A DNA stretch of 43,179 nucleotides, from assembly GCF_002904335.1 (NCBI RefSeq), contig NZ_PPHF01000114.1, positions 1-43,179 of the forward strand, read 5' to 3'. Positions 1-8,223 of the stretch are shown piece by piece. Source of the DNA: Amycolatopsis sp. CA-126428 (GTDB lineage: Bacteria; Actinomycetota; Actinomycetes; Mycobacteriales; Pseudonocardiaceae). The notes below the pieces were generated by a model. It did not search any database and was not told the DNA's origin. It was given only the letters and a program-made list of their open reading frames with translations. Position 1 is the stretch's first letter. Each line of letters opens with the position of its first letter. A program made the translations under genes and the position numbers.

Positions 1-61
1 AACGGATCTTGAACACCCTTCGCCCATCTCCGGTCAACACCCAGACTTACGCATTACTCGT

Positions 62-1480
62 CTAGCTCCGGCTGCCGGTCCAGAACCGGGCCGCCGACTC
101 GATCTCGGGGACTTCCGGGGAGTCGGCGGCCCACGCCGTGTACCCGTCCGGCCGGACCAGCAGGGCGTCGCGCCGGTCGTCCGGCCAGTGCTCCGTGACG
201 ACCTGCCCCGGTGCGACGTTCGCCTCGGTGCCGGGCGGCAGGACGAGCACGAACTGGCCGGCTCGCAAGGCTTCGTAGAGGCGGCCGGAGGCCAGTGCGT
301 GGTCCGGGGCTCGCCGGCCGGCGAGACGGTGGGCGCCGCGAGGAGCCGGATAGCGGTAGCCGATGCCGGTGATCTCGCCGATCGCCGCGCGGCTGACCGC
401 CGGGACGCGCTTGACCACCTGGGTCCGCACGAAACGCAGCGCCACCTCGGCCGGGTTGCGCGCCATCGCCAGCCGGAGGTTCAGCCCGCTGCTGCGCAGC
501 ACGGCCTTGCCGATGGGATGGCGCTCGTCGTGGTAGCTGTCGAGCAGCGCCGCCGGGCCCCGTCCCTGAACGGTGGTGGCCAGTTTCCAGCTCAGGTTCG
601 CGGCGTCCTGGAGGCCGGTGTTCATGCCCTGGCCGCCGGCGGGGGAGTGCTGGTGCGCGGCGTCACCGGCGAGCAGCACGCGCCCGGCGCGGTAGCTCGG
701 TGCTTGCCGCTCGTCGCTGTGGAAGCGGCCGAGCCAGCGCGGCGAGTGCATGCCGTAGTCGGTGCCGAATGCCCGTTCGGTGATGGACCGCAGCTCCTCG
801 AACTCGACCGGGGTGTCGTCGGGGACGTCGCGGTTGCGGCGATCCCAGCCGCCGATCCGCCAGTAGCCGTCGCCGAACGGCGCGATGAAGCCGAAGGCGT
901 CCCTGTCGCCGTGCACGCGGACGGTGATGCTCGGCTCCTCCACCAGTCTCACGTCCGCCAGGACCACGGACCTGATCAGCACCCGCCCGGGGAACGGCAG
1001 GCCGACCGCGTTCCGGACCGCGCTGCGCACCCCGTCGGCCCCGACCACGTAGGACGCCTCGAATTCACCGGAACTCGTCGCCACGGTGACGCTGTCGTCG
1101 TCCTGCCGGACGCCGGTGACCTCGGTGCCGTGGCGGAACACCACCCCGAGGTCGTGCGCCCGCTTCAGCAGCAGCTTCTCCACCTCGTACTGCGGCGTCA
1201 CCAGCAGGAACGGGAACCGGGACGGCAGCTGCGTGATGTCGAACGGGAGGGACCCGAACAGCCGCAGCTCGCCGATCACCTGCCCGGTGGGCACCAGCTC
1301 GTCGGCCAGTCCGCGCGCGTCGAGCAGCTCGAGGGTGCGCGCGTGCACGCCGAAGGCGCGGGACAGGTTGCTGACGCCCTCGTCCCGCTTCTCCAGCACG
1401 GTCACCGGCACGCCGGCGGCCGCGAGGTCGCCGGCCAGGAGCAGGCCGGTGGGACCGGCTCCCACGACGACGACGCTCAT
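62..1480 (-). CDS. FAD-dependent aromatic monooxygenase (PHBH/RIFMO-like)
   Basis: A 472-residue class A flavoprotein monooxygenase, expected to use NAD(P)H and O2 to hydroxylate an aromatic substrate in the cytosol. The three family fingerprints are visible: the N-terminal dinucleotide motif GAGPTG (about residues 7-12), the DG motif VVGADGVRSAVR in the middle, and the GD motif GRVLLAGDAAHQHSPAGGQG followed by MNTGLQDAANLSWKL. A thioredoxin-like C-terminal tail as in RIFMO/PgaE relatives is plausible from length. The ATG start overlaps the TGA of the upstream oxidoreductase by 4 nt (ATGA), so the genes are probably translationally coupled. As the last gene of an efflux operon under a MarR regulator, it may inactivate the compound that the pump exports. 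The substrate cannot be named; rifamycin- or polyketide-type hydroxylases are the closest family guess. Confidence 0.9.
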   Translation of the reverse strand: MSVVVVGAGPTGLLLAGDLAAAGVPVTVLEKRDEGVSNLSRAFGVHARTLELLDARGLADELVPTGQVIGELRLFGSLPFDITQLPSRFPFLLVTPQYEVEKLLLKRAHDLGVVFRHGTEVTGVRQDDDSVTVATSSGEFEASYVVGADGVRSAVRNAVGLPFPGRVLIRSVVLADVRLVEEPSITVRVHGDRDAFGFIAPFGDGYWRIGGWDRRNRDVPDDTPVEFEELRSITERAFGTDYGMHSPRWLGRFHSDERQAPSYRAGRVLLAGDAAHQHSPAGGQGMNTGLQDAANLSWKLATTVQGRGPAALLDSYHDERHPIGKAVLRSSGLNLRLAMARNPAEVALRFVRTQVVKRVPAVSRAAIGEITGIGYRYPAPRGAHRLAGRRAPDHALASGRLYEALRAGQFVLVLPPGTEANVAPGQVVTEHWPDDRRDALLVRPDGYTAWAADSPEVPEIESAARFWTGSRS

Positions 1481-2565
1481 CGGTCCAGGTTGAGCAGTTC
1501 GAGGTAGGACTCGACGCGCAGGCTCGTGCCCTTGATCTTCGAGGTCGCCTCCGCGCCGAGCACGCCGACGGTCTCGTTGTAGGACGCGCCACCGTGGGGG
1601 CCGAGCGGAAGCGCGATGCCGGGCGAGGAGGGGGAGTAGGTCGCCAGGTCGGTGCCGCCTTCGAGCAGGGTCCGGATGTTCGCGGCGACGACCGCGGCCT
1701 GCTGCTCGGCGGCCTTGGCCATCTTCGCTTCGGGGATGGCCGTGACGTCGCCGATGGCGAAGACGCCCGCGTGCCCGGGAACCCGCAGATCGGGACCGAC
1801 GCGCAAGGCGCCTTTCTCGTCCAGGGCGTCGGCCAGGCCGCCGCCGAGGTACTCCGTGGCCGGGACGACGCCGTGGCAGCGGAACCAGATGTCGGCGGAA
1901 AGCCGTTCGCCGGACCGGGTGGTCACGGTGAACGCACCGCCGCGACCCGGTTCGTGCGGCGGCTCCGCCGACAATGCCGTGCCCAGCACCAGTTCGACGC
2001 CCGCCTCGTCCAGCTGACGGCGGACCTCGGCCCGCAGCTCGCCGGGCAGGGCGGTGGCGCCCAGGATGTCCGGCGCGGGGTCGACGATGGTCACGGCGGT
2101 GTCCGGCCAGGCCGCCTTGATCTCGCCGGCCAGCTCCAGCCCGACCGGGCCGGCGCCGAGCAGCAGCACGCGGGTCGCGGCGGCGAGCGCGGTGTGGGCG
2201 TCGCGGAGCGTGTCCGCCGCTTCGGCGGCGATCGTCTCTTCGACCTTGGCCGGGAACGGGTACCGGGAGCCGGTGGCCAGCACGATGTAGTCGGCGGGCA
2301 CCCGATCGCCGGACCCGAGCGTCACCGCGCCGGCCTCGACGGCGGCCGCGCGGTCGTGGATCACCTTGCCCCGGGCCAGCAGCCGGTCGTACGGGAAGAA
2401 CAGCCGCCCCGACCACCCCGGGTCGACCAGGTGCCGCAGGATGGCGACGTTGTGCACGAAGGCGTCCCGCGGTTCGATCAGGACGACGTCGGCGAACTCG
2501 TCGAGGGCCTTCGCGGCGGTGACGCCGCCGTAGCCGCCACCGACGACGGCAACAGTGGTGCTCAT
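1477..2565 (-). CDS. NAD(P)/FAD-dependent oxidoreductase (NDH-2/FSP1-like)
   Basis: A 362-residue pyridine-nucleotide disulfide-type oxidoreductase. It opens with the FAD-binding motif VVGGGYGG, carries a second Rossmann motif LLLGAGPVGLELAGE for NAD(P)H near residue 150, and ends the FAD fold with GVFAIGDVTAIPEAKMAKAAEQQ. There is no CxxxxC redox pair, so it is not a thioredoxin or glutathione reductase. The size and the VHNVAILRHLVDPGW region resemble FSP1/AIF-like or type II NADH:quinone oxidoreductases that reduce quinones. ATG was chosen because the motif starts at residue 7. The start lies 8 nt after the hemerythrin gene and the stop overlaps the monooxygenase start by 4 nt. It could supply electrons to its neighbours or detoxify quinones made by the aromatic hydroxylase; that role is inference. 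Confidence 0.88.
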   Translation of the reverse strand: MSTTVAVVGGGYGGVTAAKALDEFADVVLIEPRDAFVHNVAILRHLVDPGWSGRLFFPYDRLLARGKVIHDRAAAVEAGAVTLGSGDRVPADYIVLATGSRYPFPAKVEETIAAEAADTLRDAHTALAAATRVLLLGAGPVGLELAGEIKAAWPDTAVTIVDPAPDILGATALPGELRAEVRRQLDEAGVELVLGTALSAEPPHEPGRGGAFTVTTRSGERLSADIWFRCHGVVPATEYLGGGLADALDEKGALRVGPDLRVPGHAGVFAIGDVTAIPEAKMAKAAEQQAAVVAANIRTLLEGGTDLATYSPSSPGIALPLGPHGGASYNETVGVLGAEATSKIKGTSLRVESYLELLNLDR

Positions 2566-2573
2566 CGATCTCC

Positions 2574-3167
2574 TCATCCCCACAGCCGAGCCAGCGGCTC
2601 GACCAGTTCGTGTTCTTCGTAGGACAGATGGGACAGCAGTGCGTCGGTCAGCAGGTCGACCGCGGCCCGCAGCGCCGGCCCGTCGAGCGGTTCGGCGACC
2701 AGCGTCCGGTCGATCCGCTCGACGAGCCCGTGCAGCGCTTGGTGTTCCTGCTCCAGCCGGTCGACGACCGGCCCGAGCCGTGGCTCGAACTCCCGCAGGC
2801 GCGGGAAGACGTCGGTGTCCTCCCGGTTGTGGTGCGGCAGCACGATCCGGCAGAACGCCCGGCAGCCGGCGGTGGCCGCGTCCACGGGCCGCAACGTCAA
2901 CCGGTGGAGCCGGGCCCGGGCGGCCGCCGGTCCGATCGTGCCGGTGCCGACCTCGGACATCAGCTCGCGCAACCGGTCGAGTTCGGCCCGGAGGTAGTCG
3001 TGCACCTCGATCAGCCGGGTGCCGCCGGCCTGTTCGCGGGGCGTGTAGCGACGGCCCGCTTCGGGCGGCGGTGCCTGCGGGCGCGTTCGCTCGTCCCAGA
3101 GCCGGTGGCGGCTCAGCCGGGCGCCGGACACCGGCGTGGGTACGGCGGCCAGCTCCCCGCCGGTCAT
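2574..3167 (-). CDS. Hemerythrin HHE-domain protein
   Basis: A 197-residue protein with an about 55-residue Pro/Arg-rich N-terminal extension and a four-helix hemerythrin-like domain. Likely di-iron ligands sit in EVHDYLRAELDRL, the HHNREDTDVFPRL helix, EQEHQALHGLVERI and LSYEEHELVEPL, each giving His or Glu at the expected helix positions. Family members bind O2 or NO or sense redox state; a direct role here is not shown by the sequence. The ATG overlaps the MFS stop by 4 nt (ATGA), and the next gene starts 8 nt beyond its stop, so it is inside one operon. A diiron protein between a pump and two flavoenzymes suggests oxygen or redox handling in a modification pathway. Confidence 0.88.
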   Translation of the reverse strand: MTGGELAAVPTPVSGARLSRHRLWDERTRPQAPPPEAGRRYTPREQAGGTRLIEVHDYLRAELDRLRELMSEVGTGTIGPAAARARLHRLTLRPVDAATAGCRAFCRIVLPHHNREDTDVFPRLREFEPRLGPVVDRLEQEHQALHGLVERIDRTLVAEPLDGPALRAAVDLLTDALLSHLSYEEHELVEPLARLWG

Positions 3168-4579
3168 CCGGCGGCCCGGGCCAGCGGTGCCGGTGCGGCC
3201 TTCCGCAGCGGTCCCGGCACGGCGAGGGCCGCGAGCGTCGCCACGCCCATGGCGATCGCCGACAACGTGAACGCCGTGGTGTAGCCGGACTCCACCGGGA
3301 TCCGGGTGCCGGGAACCAGCGTGGACGTGACGATGGTGGCCGCGATCTGGGCGCCGAGCGTGCCACCGATGGTCCGCATGATGGTGTTGATCCCGGTCGC
3401 CTCGCCGGTCTGCCGGGGATCGACCGCGCTGACGACCAGGTTGGCCAGCGAGGCGAACGCGAACCCGACGCCGATGCCGATGATCCCGTTGCCGAGGTAG
3501 AGGGGCCACGGCGCGTCGTGGGCGGCCGCGAACACGACGAACCCGACGGCGCCGATGACGCAGGCCAGCACCAGCGGCAGCTTGAACCCGAGCGCGGCTC
3601 CCAGCCGCCCGGCGACCGGGCTGGCGAACAGCATGGTCACGGCCATCGGGATGATGAACAGGCCGGCCTGGGTGACCGACGCACCGAAGCCGTAGCCGAC
3701 CGACGGCGAGGTCTCGACCAGGGCCGGGACCAGGGTGAACGCGCCGTACATGCCGATGCCGATGATCAGTGCGGTGACGTTGGCCGCGAGCACGGTCCGG
3801 TTGCGCAGGAGCCCGATGTCCACCAGCGGCGCGCCGATCCGCCGCTCCACCAGGCCGAACAGGACGAGCAGCACCACCCCGGCGGCGAACAGGCCGAGCA
3901 CCGCGGCCGAGCCCCAGCCCCACCCCCGGCCGTTGCTGATCGCCAGCAGCAGGGCGACGATCGCGGCGGAGAGCAGCAGAGCGCCGGCCCAGTCGACCCG
4001 GCCCGGTGACGTGACGGGCGATTCGCGGACGAAGACCGCCACCGCGGCGACGCCCACGACGATCACCAGCAGCATCAGCCAGAAGATCCACCGCCAGCTC
4101 AGCGCGTCCACGATCAGGCCGGGGATGACCAGGCCGGCGCCGAAGCCGATGCCGAACACCGAGCTGATCCAGCCGATCGCGACCGGCACCCGCTCGCGCG
4201 GGAACTGCTCGCGCACGATGCCGAAAGCGAGCGGGAAGGTCGCCGCGCCGACGCCCTGCACGGCCCGGGCGGTGATGAGCACGCCGATCGAGCCGGCCAG
4301 CGCCGCGAGCAGCGTGCCGGCGGCCGACACGAGCAGGCAGGCGATCAGCACCCGCCGCTTGCCGAACATGTCGCCGAGCCTGCCGAGCACGCCGGTCGCG
4401 ACCGACGCGGTCAGGAGGAAGGCACTCAGCACCCAAGAGACCGTGGTGGTGGACGTGCCGAACGCCTGCTGCAGGTTCGGCAGCGCGGGCACCGGCATGG
4501 TCTGGAGCAGGGAGAACGAAAGCACAGCGATGAGCAACGCGGTGAACGGCGCCGCCACCGCACGCGCCGGGCTGGTCAT
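3164..4579 (-). CDS. MFS drug efflux transporter, DHA2-like
   Basis: A 471-residue integral membrane transporter of the major facilitator superfamily, about 14 hydrophobic segments by eye, matching the DHA2 (14-TMS) drug:proton antiporters. Motif A-like GRLGDMFGKRRVLIA lies between TM2 and TM3, and a motif C-like GIGFGAGLVIPGLIVDALSWRWIF lies in TM5. The ATG at the end of the divergent intergenic region is preceded on the minus strand by GGAG. It is the first gene of a minus-strand operon (pump, hemerythrin, NDH-like, monooxygenase). The MarR gene is 82 bp away in the opposite direction with a palindromic site between, so drug-induced derepression is the likely control. Substrate unknown. Confidence 0.92.
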   Translation of the reverse strand: MTSPARAVAAPFTALLIAVLSFSLLQTMPVPALPNLQQAFGTSTTTVSWVLSAFLLTASVATGVLGRLGDMFGKRRVLIACLLVSAAGTLLAALAGSIGVLITARAVQGVGAATFPLAFGIVREQFPRERVPVAIGWISSVFGIGFGAGLVIPGLIVDALSWRWIFWLMLLVIVVGVAAVAVFVRESPVTSPGRVDWAGALLLSAAIVALLLAISNGRGWGWGSAAVLGLFAAGVVLLVLFGLVERRIGAPLVDIGLLRNRTVLAANVTALIIGIGMYGAFTLVPALVETSPSVGYGFGASVTQAGLFIIPMAVTMLFASPVAGRLGAALGFKLPLVLACVIGAVGFVVFAAAHDAPWPLYLGNGIIGIGVGFAFASLANLVVSAVDPRQTGEATGINTIMRTIGGTLGAQIAATIVTSTLVPGTRIPVESGYTTAFTLSAIAMGVATLAALAVPGPLRKAAPAPLARAAG

Positions 4580-4610
4580 GGGGCAGCTCCTCCGGAGAAA
4601 TCGTGTCTGT

Positions 4611-4633
4611 ATGACATCATTACATGACGACAT
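4611..4633. promoter_or_regulatory. Candidate MarR operator
   Basis: An inverted repeat with 10-bp arms (ATGACATCAT, then 3-bp TAC, then ATGACGACAT; 8 of 10 positions pair). It lies in the 82-bp divergent gap between the MFS and MarR genes. The left arm is itself nearly palindromic (ATGA-CA-TCAT). Size, symmetry and location fit a MarR dimer site that would cover both promoters. Binding is inferred. Confidence 0.55.
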
Positions 4634-4661
4634 AGTTCTGTCCATCGAGTACGCTGCGGCC

Positions 4662-5129
4662 ATGTCACCTGACGGGATCCGCCCGCCGGCCCTGCTCGCC
4701 CTCCCGTCGTACCTGGCCAGCCACTTCGCCCAGATCGGCCGGCGGGTGCTCGCCGGGGCCCTCGCCGAGCGGGGCCTGCGGCTGCCGCACTTCGCCGTGC
4801 TCACCGGTTTGGCCGACTTCGGCCCGCTGGCCCAGCACGACCTCGCCGACCGGCTCGGCCTCAACCGCAGCCACCTGGTCGGCTACCTCGACGAGGTGGA
4901 GAGCCGGGGACTCGTCGGCCGGGAACGGGATCCCGGGGACCGCCGCCGCCAGCGCGTCACCCTCACCGACGACGGCCGGGCCCTCGCCCGCGAACTCCTG
5001 ACGACCGCGCAGCGGTCCCAGCGCGAGTTCCTCGGCGTGCTGTCCGAGGACGAGCGGGAGACGCTGGTCGAGCTGATGCGCCGAGTCGTCAACGCCGACG
5101 ACGTGGCCCGCACGCACGCGGCCGGCTAG
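4662..5129 (+). CDS. MarR-family transcriptional regulator
   Basis: A 155-residue winged-helix regulator. The recognition region reads LTGLADFGPLAQHDLADRLGLNRSHLVGYLDEVESRGLVGRERDPGDRRRQRVTLTDDG when taken in pieces: helix-turn-helix (about residues 47-75) and the basic DRR wing typical of MarR/SlyA. N- and C-terminal helices should form the dimer interface. It is divergent from the MFS operon and shares a palindromic operator candidate with it, so it is probably a ligand-relieved repressor of the pump operon and of itself. The TAG stop sits in a CTAG that is at the same time the stop codon of the convergent LLM gene, so there is no space for a terminator between them. Confidence 0.93.
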   Translation: MSPDGIRPPALLALPSYLASHFAQIGRRVLAGALAERGLRLPHFAVLTGLADFGPLAQHDLADRLGLNRSHLVGYLDEVESRGLVGRERDPGDRRRQRVTLTDDGRALARELLTTAQRSQREFLGVLSEDERETLVELMRRVVNADDVARTHAAG

Positions 5130-6010
5130 CCGGCCGCCGCGGCACGGACGGCAGGGATCACCTCCCGGGCCAGGAGTTCCTGCTCCGCCACGGATTGCGG
5201 GCCGAGCAGCAGGAACGTGAACCCGGCCCGGACCACCTCGGTGATCTGCCGGACCACCTCGTCCACGCTGCCGGTGACCAGGCCCGGAGAGGACGTCTGC
5301 GCCGGGTCGACCCGCACGGTCAGGTTCGCCGCGCAGGTGATCGACCCGGGATCCCGGCCCGCGCCGGCGGCCGCTTTCCGCACCACGTCCCGCATCTCGA
5401 CCGCCCGGGGCAGGTCGATCCGCCCGAACGAGGGCAGCCAGCCGTCGGCGAGCTGCCCGGTCAGCTCCAGCGCCCGGGGGCCGTACGTGCCGAGCCAGAT
5501 CGGGATCCGGTGGGCCGGCCGCGGCTCGATGCGCGCCTCGCGCACGGAGAACTCCCGCCCGTCGAACACCTCCGGCTCCCCGGCCCACAGCCCCCGGATG
5601 ATCCGGATCGCCTCTCGCTGGGCGGTGATCTTGCGTCCCGGCGTGCGCACCGGCAGGCCGAACGCCTCGAACTCGCGGTCGTAACCGCCCGCTCCGAGAC
5701 CCAGCACCAGCCGGCCGCCGGACACGCGGTCCAGCGTCTCGGCCGCCTTCGCCAGCACCGCCGGGGCGCGGTAGGGCAGGCCGAGCACGTTGGTGCCCAG
5801 CTCGATGCGCTCGGTTTTGGCCGCCAGCCAGCTCAGCGCCGTCCAGGGCTCCAGGGCCGGCTGGTCGGTGTGCAGGTGGTCGCTCAGGCTGAACAGGTCG
5901 AAGCCCAGCTCGTCGGCGCTCTGCGCGAGGTCGAGCAACTGGGCCGGGTCGGCGCCGCGGAAGATCCCGCCCGCGCCGAAGCCGAGCCGCTGACCGTGGA
6001 TCGCACTCAT
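5126..6010 (-). CDS. LLM-class F420-dependent oxidoreductase
   Basis: A 294-residue TIM-barrel protein of the luciferase-like superfamily. Characteristic parts are the N-terminal strand LGFGAGGIF, DLFSLSDHLHTDQPALEPWTA, IELGTNVLGLPYRAPAVLAKAAETLDRVSGGRLVLGLGAG and the C-terminal VDEVVRQITEVVRAGFTFLLLGP. Such proteins use reduced F420 or FMNH2; the length and the SDHLH region favour F420. The start codon overlaps the sulfurtransferase stop by 4 nt and it is the last gene of the ABC-importer operon. It probably performs a reductive or oxidative step on the imported compound; the substrate is unknown. Confidence 0.88.
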   Translation of the reverse strand: MSAIHGQRLGFGAGGIFRGADPAQLLDLAQSADELGFDLFSLSDHLHTDQPALEPWTALSWLAAKTERIELGTNVLGLPYRAPAVLAKAAETLDRVSGGRLVLGLGAGGYDREFEAFGLPVRTPGRKITAQREAIRIIRGLWAGEPEVFDGREFSVREARIEPRPAHRIPIWLGTYGPRALELTGQLADGWLPSFGRIDLPRAVEMRDVVRKAAAGAGRDPGSITCAANLTVRVDPAQTSSPGLVTGSVDEVVRQITEVVRAGFTFLLLGPQSVAEQELLAREVIPAVRAAAAG

Positions 6011-6819
6011 CGTGGTTGGTTCCCTGTCGATATCGGGCGGGCCGGCTCCGCCGACCACGCCGACCAGCTCCCGGGGTACAGCGCGGCCCGCACGCCGATC
6101 AGCTCCAGCGCCAGCAGGTCGTGACACGCCGTCACGCCGCTGCCGCAGTAGACCGTGACGTCCGAGTCGCCGGTGACGCCGAGCGCGCCGTAGTGCTCGC
6201 GCAGCCGTTCCCGGGAGGCGAAGGTGTTGTCTTCGTCGAGGTTGGCCGCCCAAGGCGCGTTGACCGCGCCCGGGATGTGTCCTGATCGGACGTCGCTGGG
6301 GAGCACGCTTTCGCCGGAGTAGCGCTCGGGTGCCCGGGCGTCGAGCAGGACCGGCGCCCGCGCGGCCTCGTCCGCGGTGTGGAAGGCTCCAGCCGGCCAG
6401 CCGGCCACCCGGCGCGTCACCGGCGGCCGCGTGACCACACCCCGCTCCAGTTCTCCCGGCCAGGCCTGCAGGCCGCCGTCGAGCAGGGCCGCCGGCCGGC
6501 CCAGCAGCCGCAGCAACCAGACCAGGCGAGCCGCGTAGGCTCCGCCGTTGTCGTCGTAGGCGATCACCGTGGCGTCGTCGGCGACACCCGCGCGGCCCAG
6601 GCCTTCGGCGAAGGCTTCGGGCGTGGGGATCGGGTGCCGGCCGCCTGCCGGGTCCGGTGGGCCGCTGAGCACGGTGTCGAGGTCCACCCAGACCGCGCCG
6701 GGAAGGTGGCCAGCCTCGTAGGCGGCCGCACCGCTGCGCCCGTCGAGGTACCAGCGCACGTCCACGAGCGTGACGTCGTCCCGGCGGATCCGGTCCAGGC
6801 CGACGACGGGTTCTTCCAT
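6007..6819 (-). CDS. Tandem-rhodanese sulfurtransferase (mercaptopyruvate type)
   Basis: A 270-residue protein with two rhodanese domains. The N-terminal domain is inactive-like (GGRHPIPTPEAFAEGLGRAGV, then VIAYDDNGGAYAARLVWLLR, without a Cys). The C-terminal domain carries the catalytic loop YCGSGVTACHDLLALEL; the CGSGVTA loop is the type seen in 3-mercaptopyruvate sulfurtransferases (SseA) rather than the CRKGVTA of thiosulfate enzymes. It transfers sulfane sulfur to thiols or cyanide in the cytosol. The ATG lies 2 nt after the PPOX stop; a GTG two codons upstream is an alternative. Its place in an importer/monooxygenase operon suggests that the imported molecule contains sulfur. Confidence 0.9.
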   Translation of the reverse strand: MEEPVVGLDRIRRDDVTLVDVRWYLDGRSGAAAYEAGHLPGAVWVDLDTVLSGPPDPAGGRHPIPTPEAFAEGLGRAGVADDATVIAYDDNGGAYAARLVWLLRLLGRPAALLDGGLQAWPGELERGVVTRPPVTRRVAGWPAGAFHTADEAARAPVLLDARAPERYSGESVLPSDVRSGHIPGAVNAPWAANLDEDNTFASRERLREHYGALGVTGDSDVTVYCGSGVTACHDLLALELIGVRAALYPGSWSAWSAEPARPISTGNQPR

Positions 6820-6821
6820 GA

Positions 6822-7208
6822 TCACTCCTTCCGGTGCACGTGGTCGGCCTGCATCCGCAGGAGCACCCGATCGCCTTCGGCCGGGCGGATCTCCGGCTTG
6901 CCGGTCCACTTGGTGAACGTGGTGCGCGCCAGCGCGAGCGCCGCTTCGCCGCGTTCGACGTCGACGACCCGGCCGCGGACTTCGATGTAGCGGCGGCTGT
7001 TTTCGGGGTCCAGCAACAGGATCGTCACCCGCGGGTCGTGGACGACGTTGCGGTACTTCTGCCGCGAGGTGCTGGTGCCGATCAGGAGGTGCCGCTCGTC
7101 CGAGTGCGGCCACACGGCGCTGGTCTGCGGCTGGCCGCCGGGCATCAGCGTGGTGAAGATGCCGAGGCTGCGCGCGGCCGCCAGCGCGCGGACGTCGTCA
7201 GCCAGCAT
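6822..7208 (-). CDS. PPOX-class F420/FMN-binding protein
   Basis: A 128-residue split-beta-barrel flavoprotein of the pyridoxamine-5'-phosphate oxidase-like family. Typical elements: LGIFTTLMPGGQPQTSAVW, then LLIGTSTSRQKYRNVVHDPRVTILLLDPEN and YIEVRGRVVDVERGEAA, then TFTKWTGKP. Actinobacterial members usually bind F420 (F420H2-dependent reductase/biliverdin reductase group) or FMN. The ATG is 11 nt inside the upstream monooxygenase gene, so it is translationally coupled. It likely handles cofactor reduction or reduces a pathway intermediate; the exact cofactor cannot be told from sequence alone. Confidence 0.87.
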   Translation of the reverse strand: MLADDVRALAAARSLGIFTTLMPGGQPQTSAVWPHSDERHLLIGTSTSRQKYRNVVHDPRVTILLLDPENSRRYIEVRGRVVDVERGEAALALARTTFTKWTGKPEIRPAEGDRVLLRMQADHVHRKE

Positions 7209-8223
7209 GGGCGGCCACCGTCCCGCGCCGGACCTGGGGCAGCACCTCGGCGGCGATCAGCTCCGTCGCCCTTTGCACGGTGGCGTAGGGAATGCCGCCG
7301 ATGTCGACCGACAGCAGGTGCAGGTCGTGGCCCCACAGCTGCTGCAACCGGCCCAGCTTGTCGACGACCTCGGCCGGGCTGCCGCAGAGCGCGGGGCCGT
7401 TGACGCCGATGTGGCCGTCGAAGTCCAGCGGCCCGGTGGTGCGAGCGCTGAGGTAGCTCTCGATGTACGTCGACCACAACGCCCGTGCCTGCTGGGACGT
7501 CTCGGCCACGAACGCGTGACTGGCCGCGCCCAGCCGGCCGGGCTCGTCGCCGCGGCGTTCGCGCCACTGGCCGCGGTAGGCGTCGAAGAACGGCACGAAA
7601 GTGGCCGGCTCCCGGGCCGTGGTGCCGAACACCATGGGCAGGCCGTGGTCGACGGCCAGCGCGATCGAGTCCGGGTTGGTGCCGCCGCTGACCCACAGGG
7701 GAGGCCGGGGCTGCGCGAGCCGGGGCTGCACCAGGACCTCGTCCAGCGGCGGCCGGAACTCGCCCCGCCAGGTGACCCGGTCCTCGGTCCACAACCGCTG
7801 CAGCAGTTCGAGGTTCTCCCGCTTGCGTGCGCCCTTGGTTTCCGGGGCCTGGTCGAACACCGCGTACGGTTCGGGGAAGAACGAGCCGCCGACGATCATC
7901 TCCAGCCGGCCGTCGGACAGCAGGTCGACCACCGCGTAGTCCTCGGCGACCAGCACCGGGTCGCGGTTGGCCACCAGCGTCGTGCCGGTCGCCAGGCGGA
8001 TCGTCGAGGTGTTCTCGGCGATGGCGGCCAGCACCACGGCGGGCGACGGGATCACGTCCCGGTCCCTGAAGTGGTGCTCGCCCACGGTGTACCAGGCGAA
8101 CCCGAGGTCTTCGGCCTCCCTCGCGGCGCGGACCACATCCCGCAGCCGCTGCCGCTGGCTGAGGGTGGTGCCGGTGCGGACGTCGGGCAGCAGGCTGCCG
8201 AACGTGATCAGCCCTAGGTCCAT
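7198..8223 (-). CDS. LLM-class flavin-dependent monooxygenase
   Basis: A 341-residue bacterial-luciferase-like enzyme. It has WYTVGEHHFRDRDVIPSPAVVLAAIA, typical of the LuxA/alkanal-monooxygenase branch, RLATGTTLVANRDPVLVAEDYAVVDLLSDGRLEMIVGGSF in segments, and WVSGGTNPDSIALAVDHGLP. It should use FMNH2 and O2. ATG was taken because the fold starts at once (LGLITFGSL). It overlaps the ATPase gene end by 10 nt and the PPOX gene start by 11 nt, so three genes are interlocked. Expected role: oxidative cleavage or hydroxylation of the compound brought in by the ABC importer. Confidence 0.88.
   Translation of the reverse strand: MDLGLITFGSLLPDVRTGTTLSQRQRLRDVVRAAREAEDLGFAWYTVGEHHFRDRDVIPSPAVVLAAIAENTSTIRLATGTTLVANRDPVLVAEDYAVVDLLSDGRLEMIVGGSFFPEPYAVFDQAPETKGARKRENLELLQRLWTEDRVTWRGEFRPPLDEVLVQPRLAQPRPPLWVSGGTNPDSIALAVDHGLPMVFGTTAREPATFVPFFDAYRGQWRERRGDEPGRLGAASHAFVAETSQQARALWSTYIESYLSARTTGPLDFDGHIGVNGPALCGSPAEVVDKLGRLQQLWGHDLHLLSVDIGGIPYATVQRATELIAAEVLPQVRRGTVAAHAG

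Noticed and set aside
1..61. Possible gene end or element at the left border
   Set aside because: Too short to classify; no stop-codon context, repeat or terminator could be supported.
188..1507. Long plus-strand open frame opposite the monooxygenase
   Set aside because: Antisense shadow caused by high GC; His/Gln/Arg-rich, no domain, and the minus strand has a clear family.
2555..4009. 484-codon plus-strand frame opposite the MFS gene
   Set aside because: Low-complexity Arg/Asp/Gly-rich translation, no ribosome site, covers a certain membrane transporter on the other strand.
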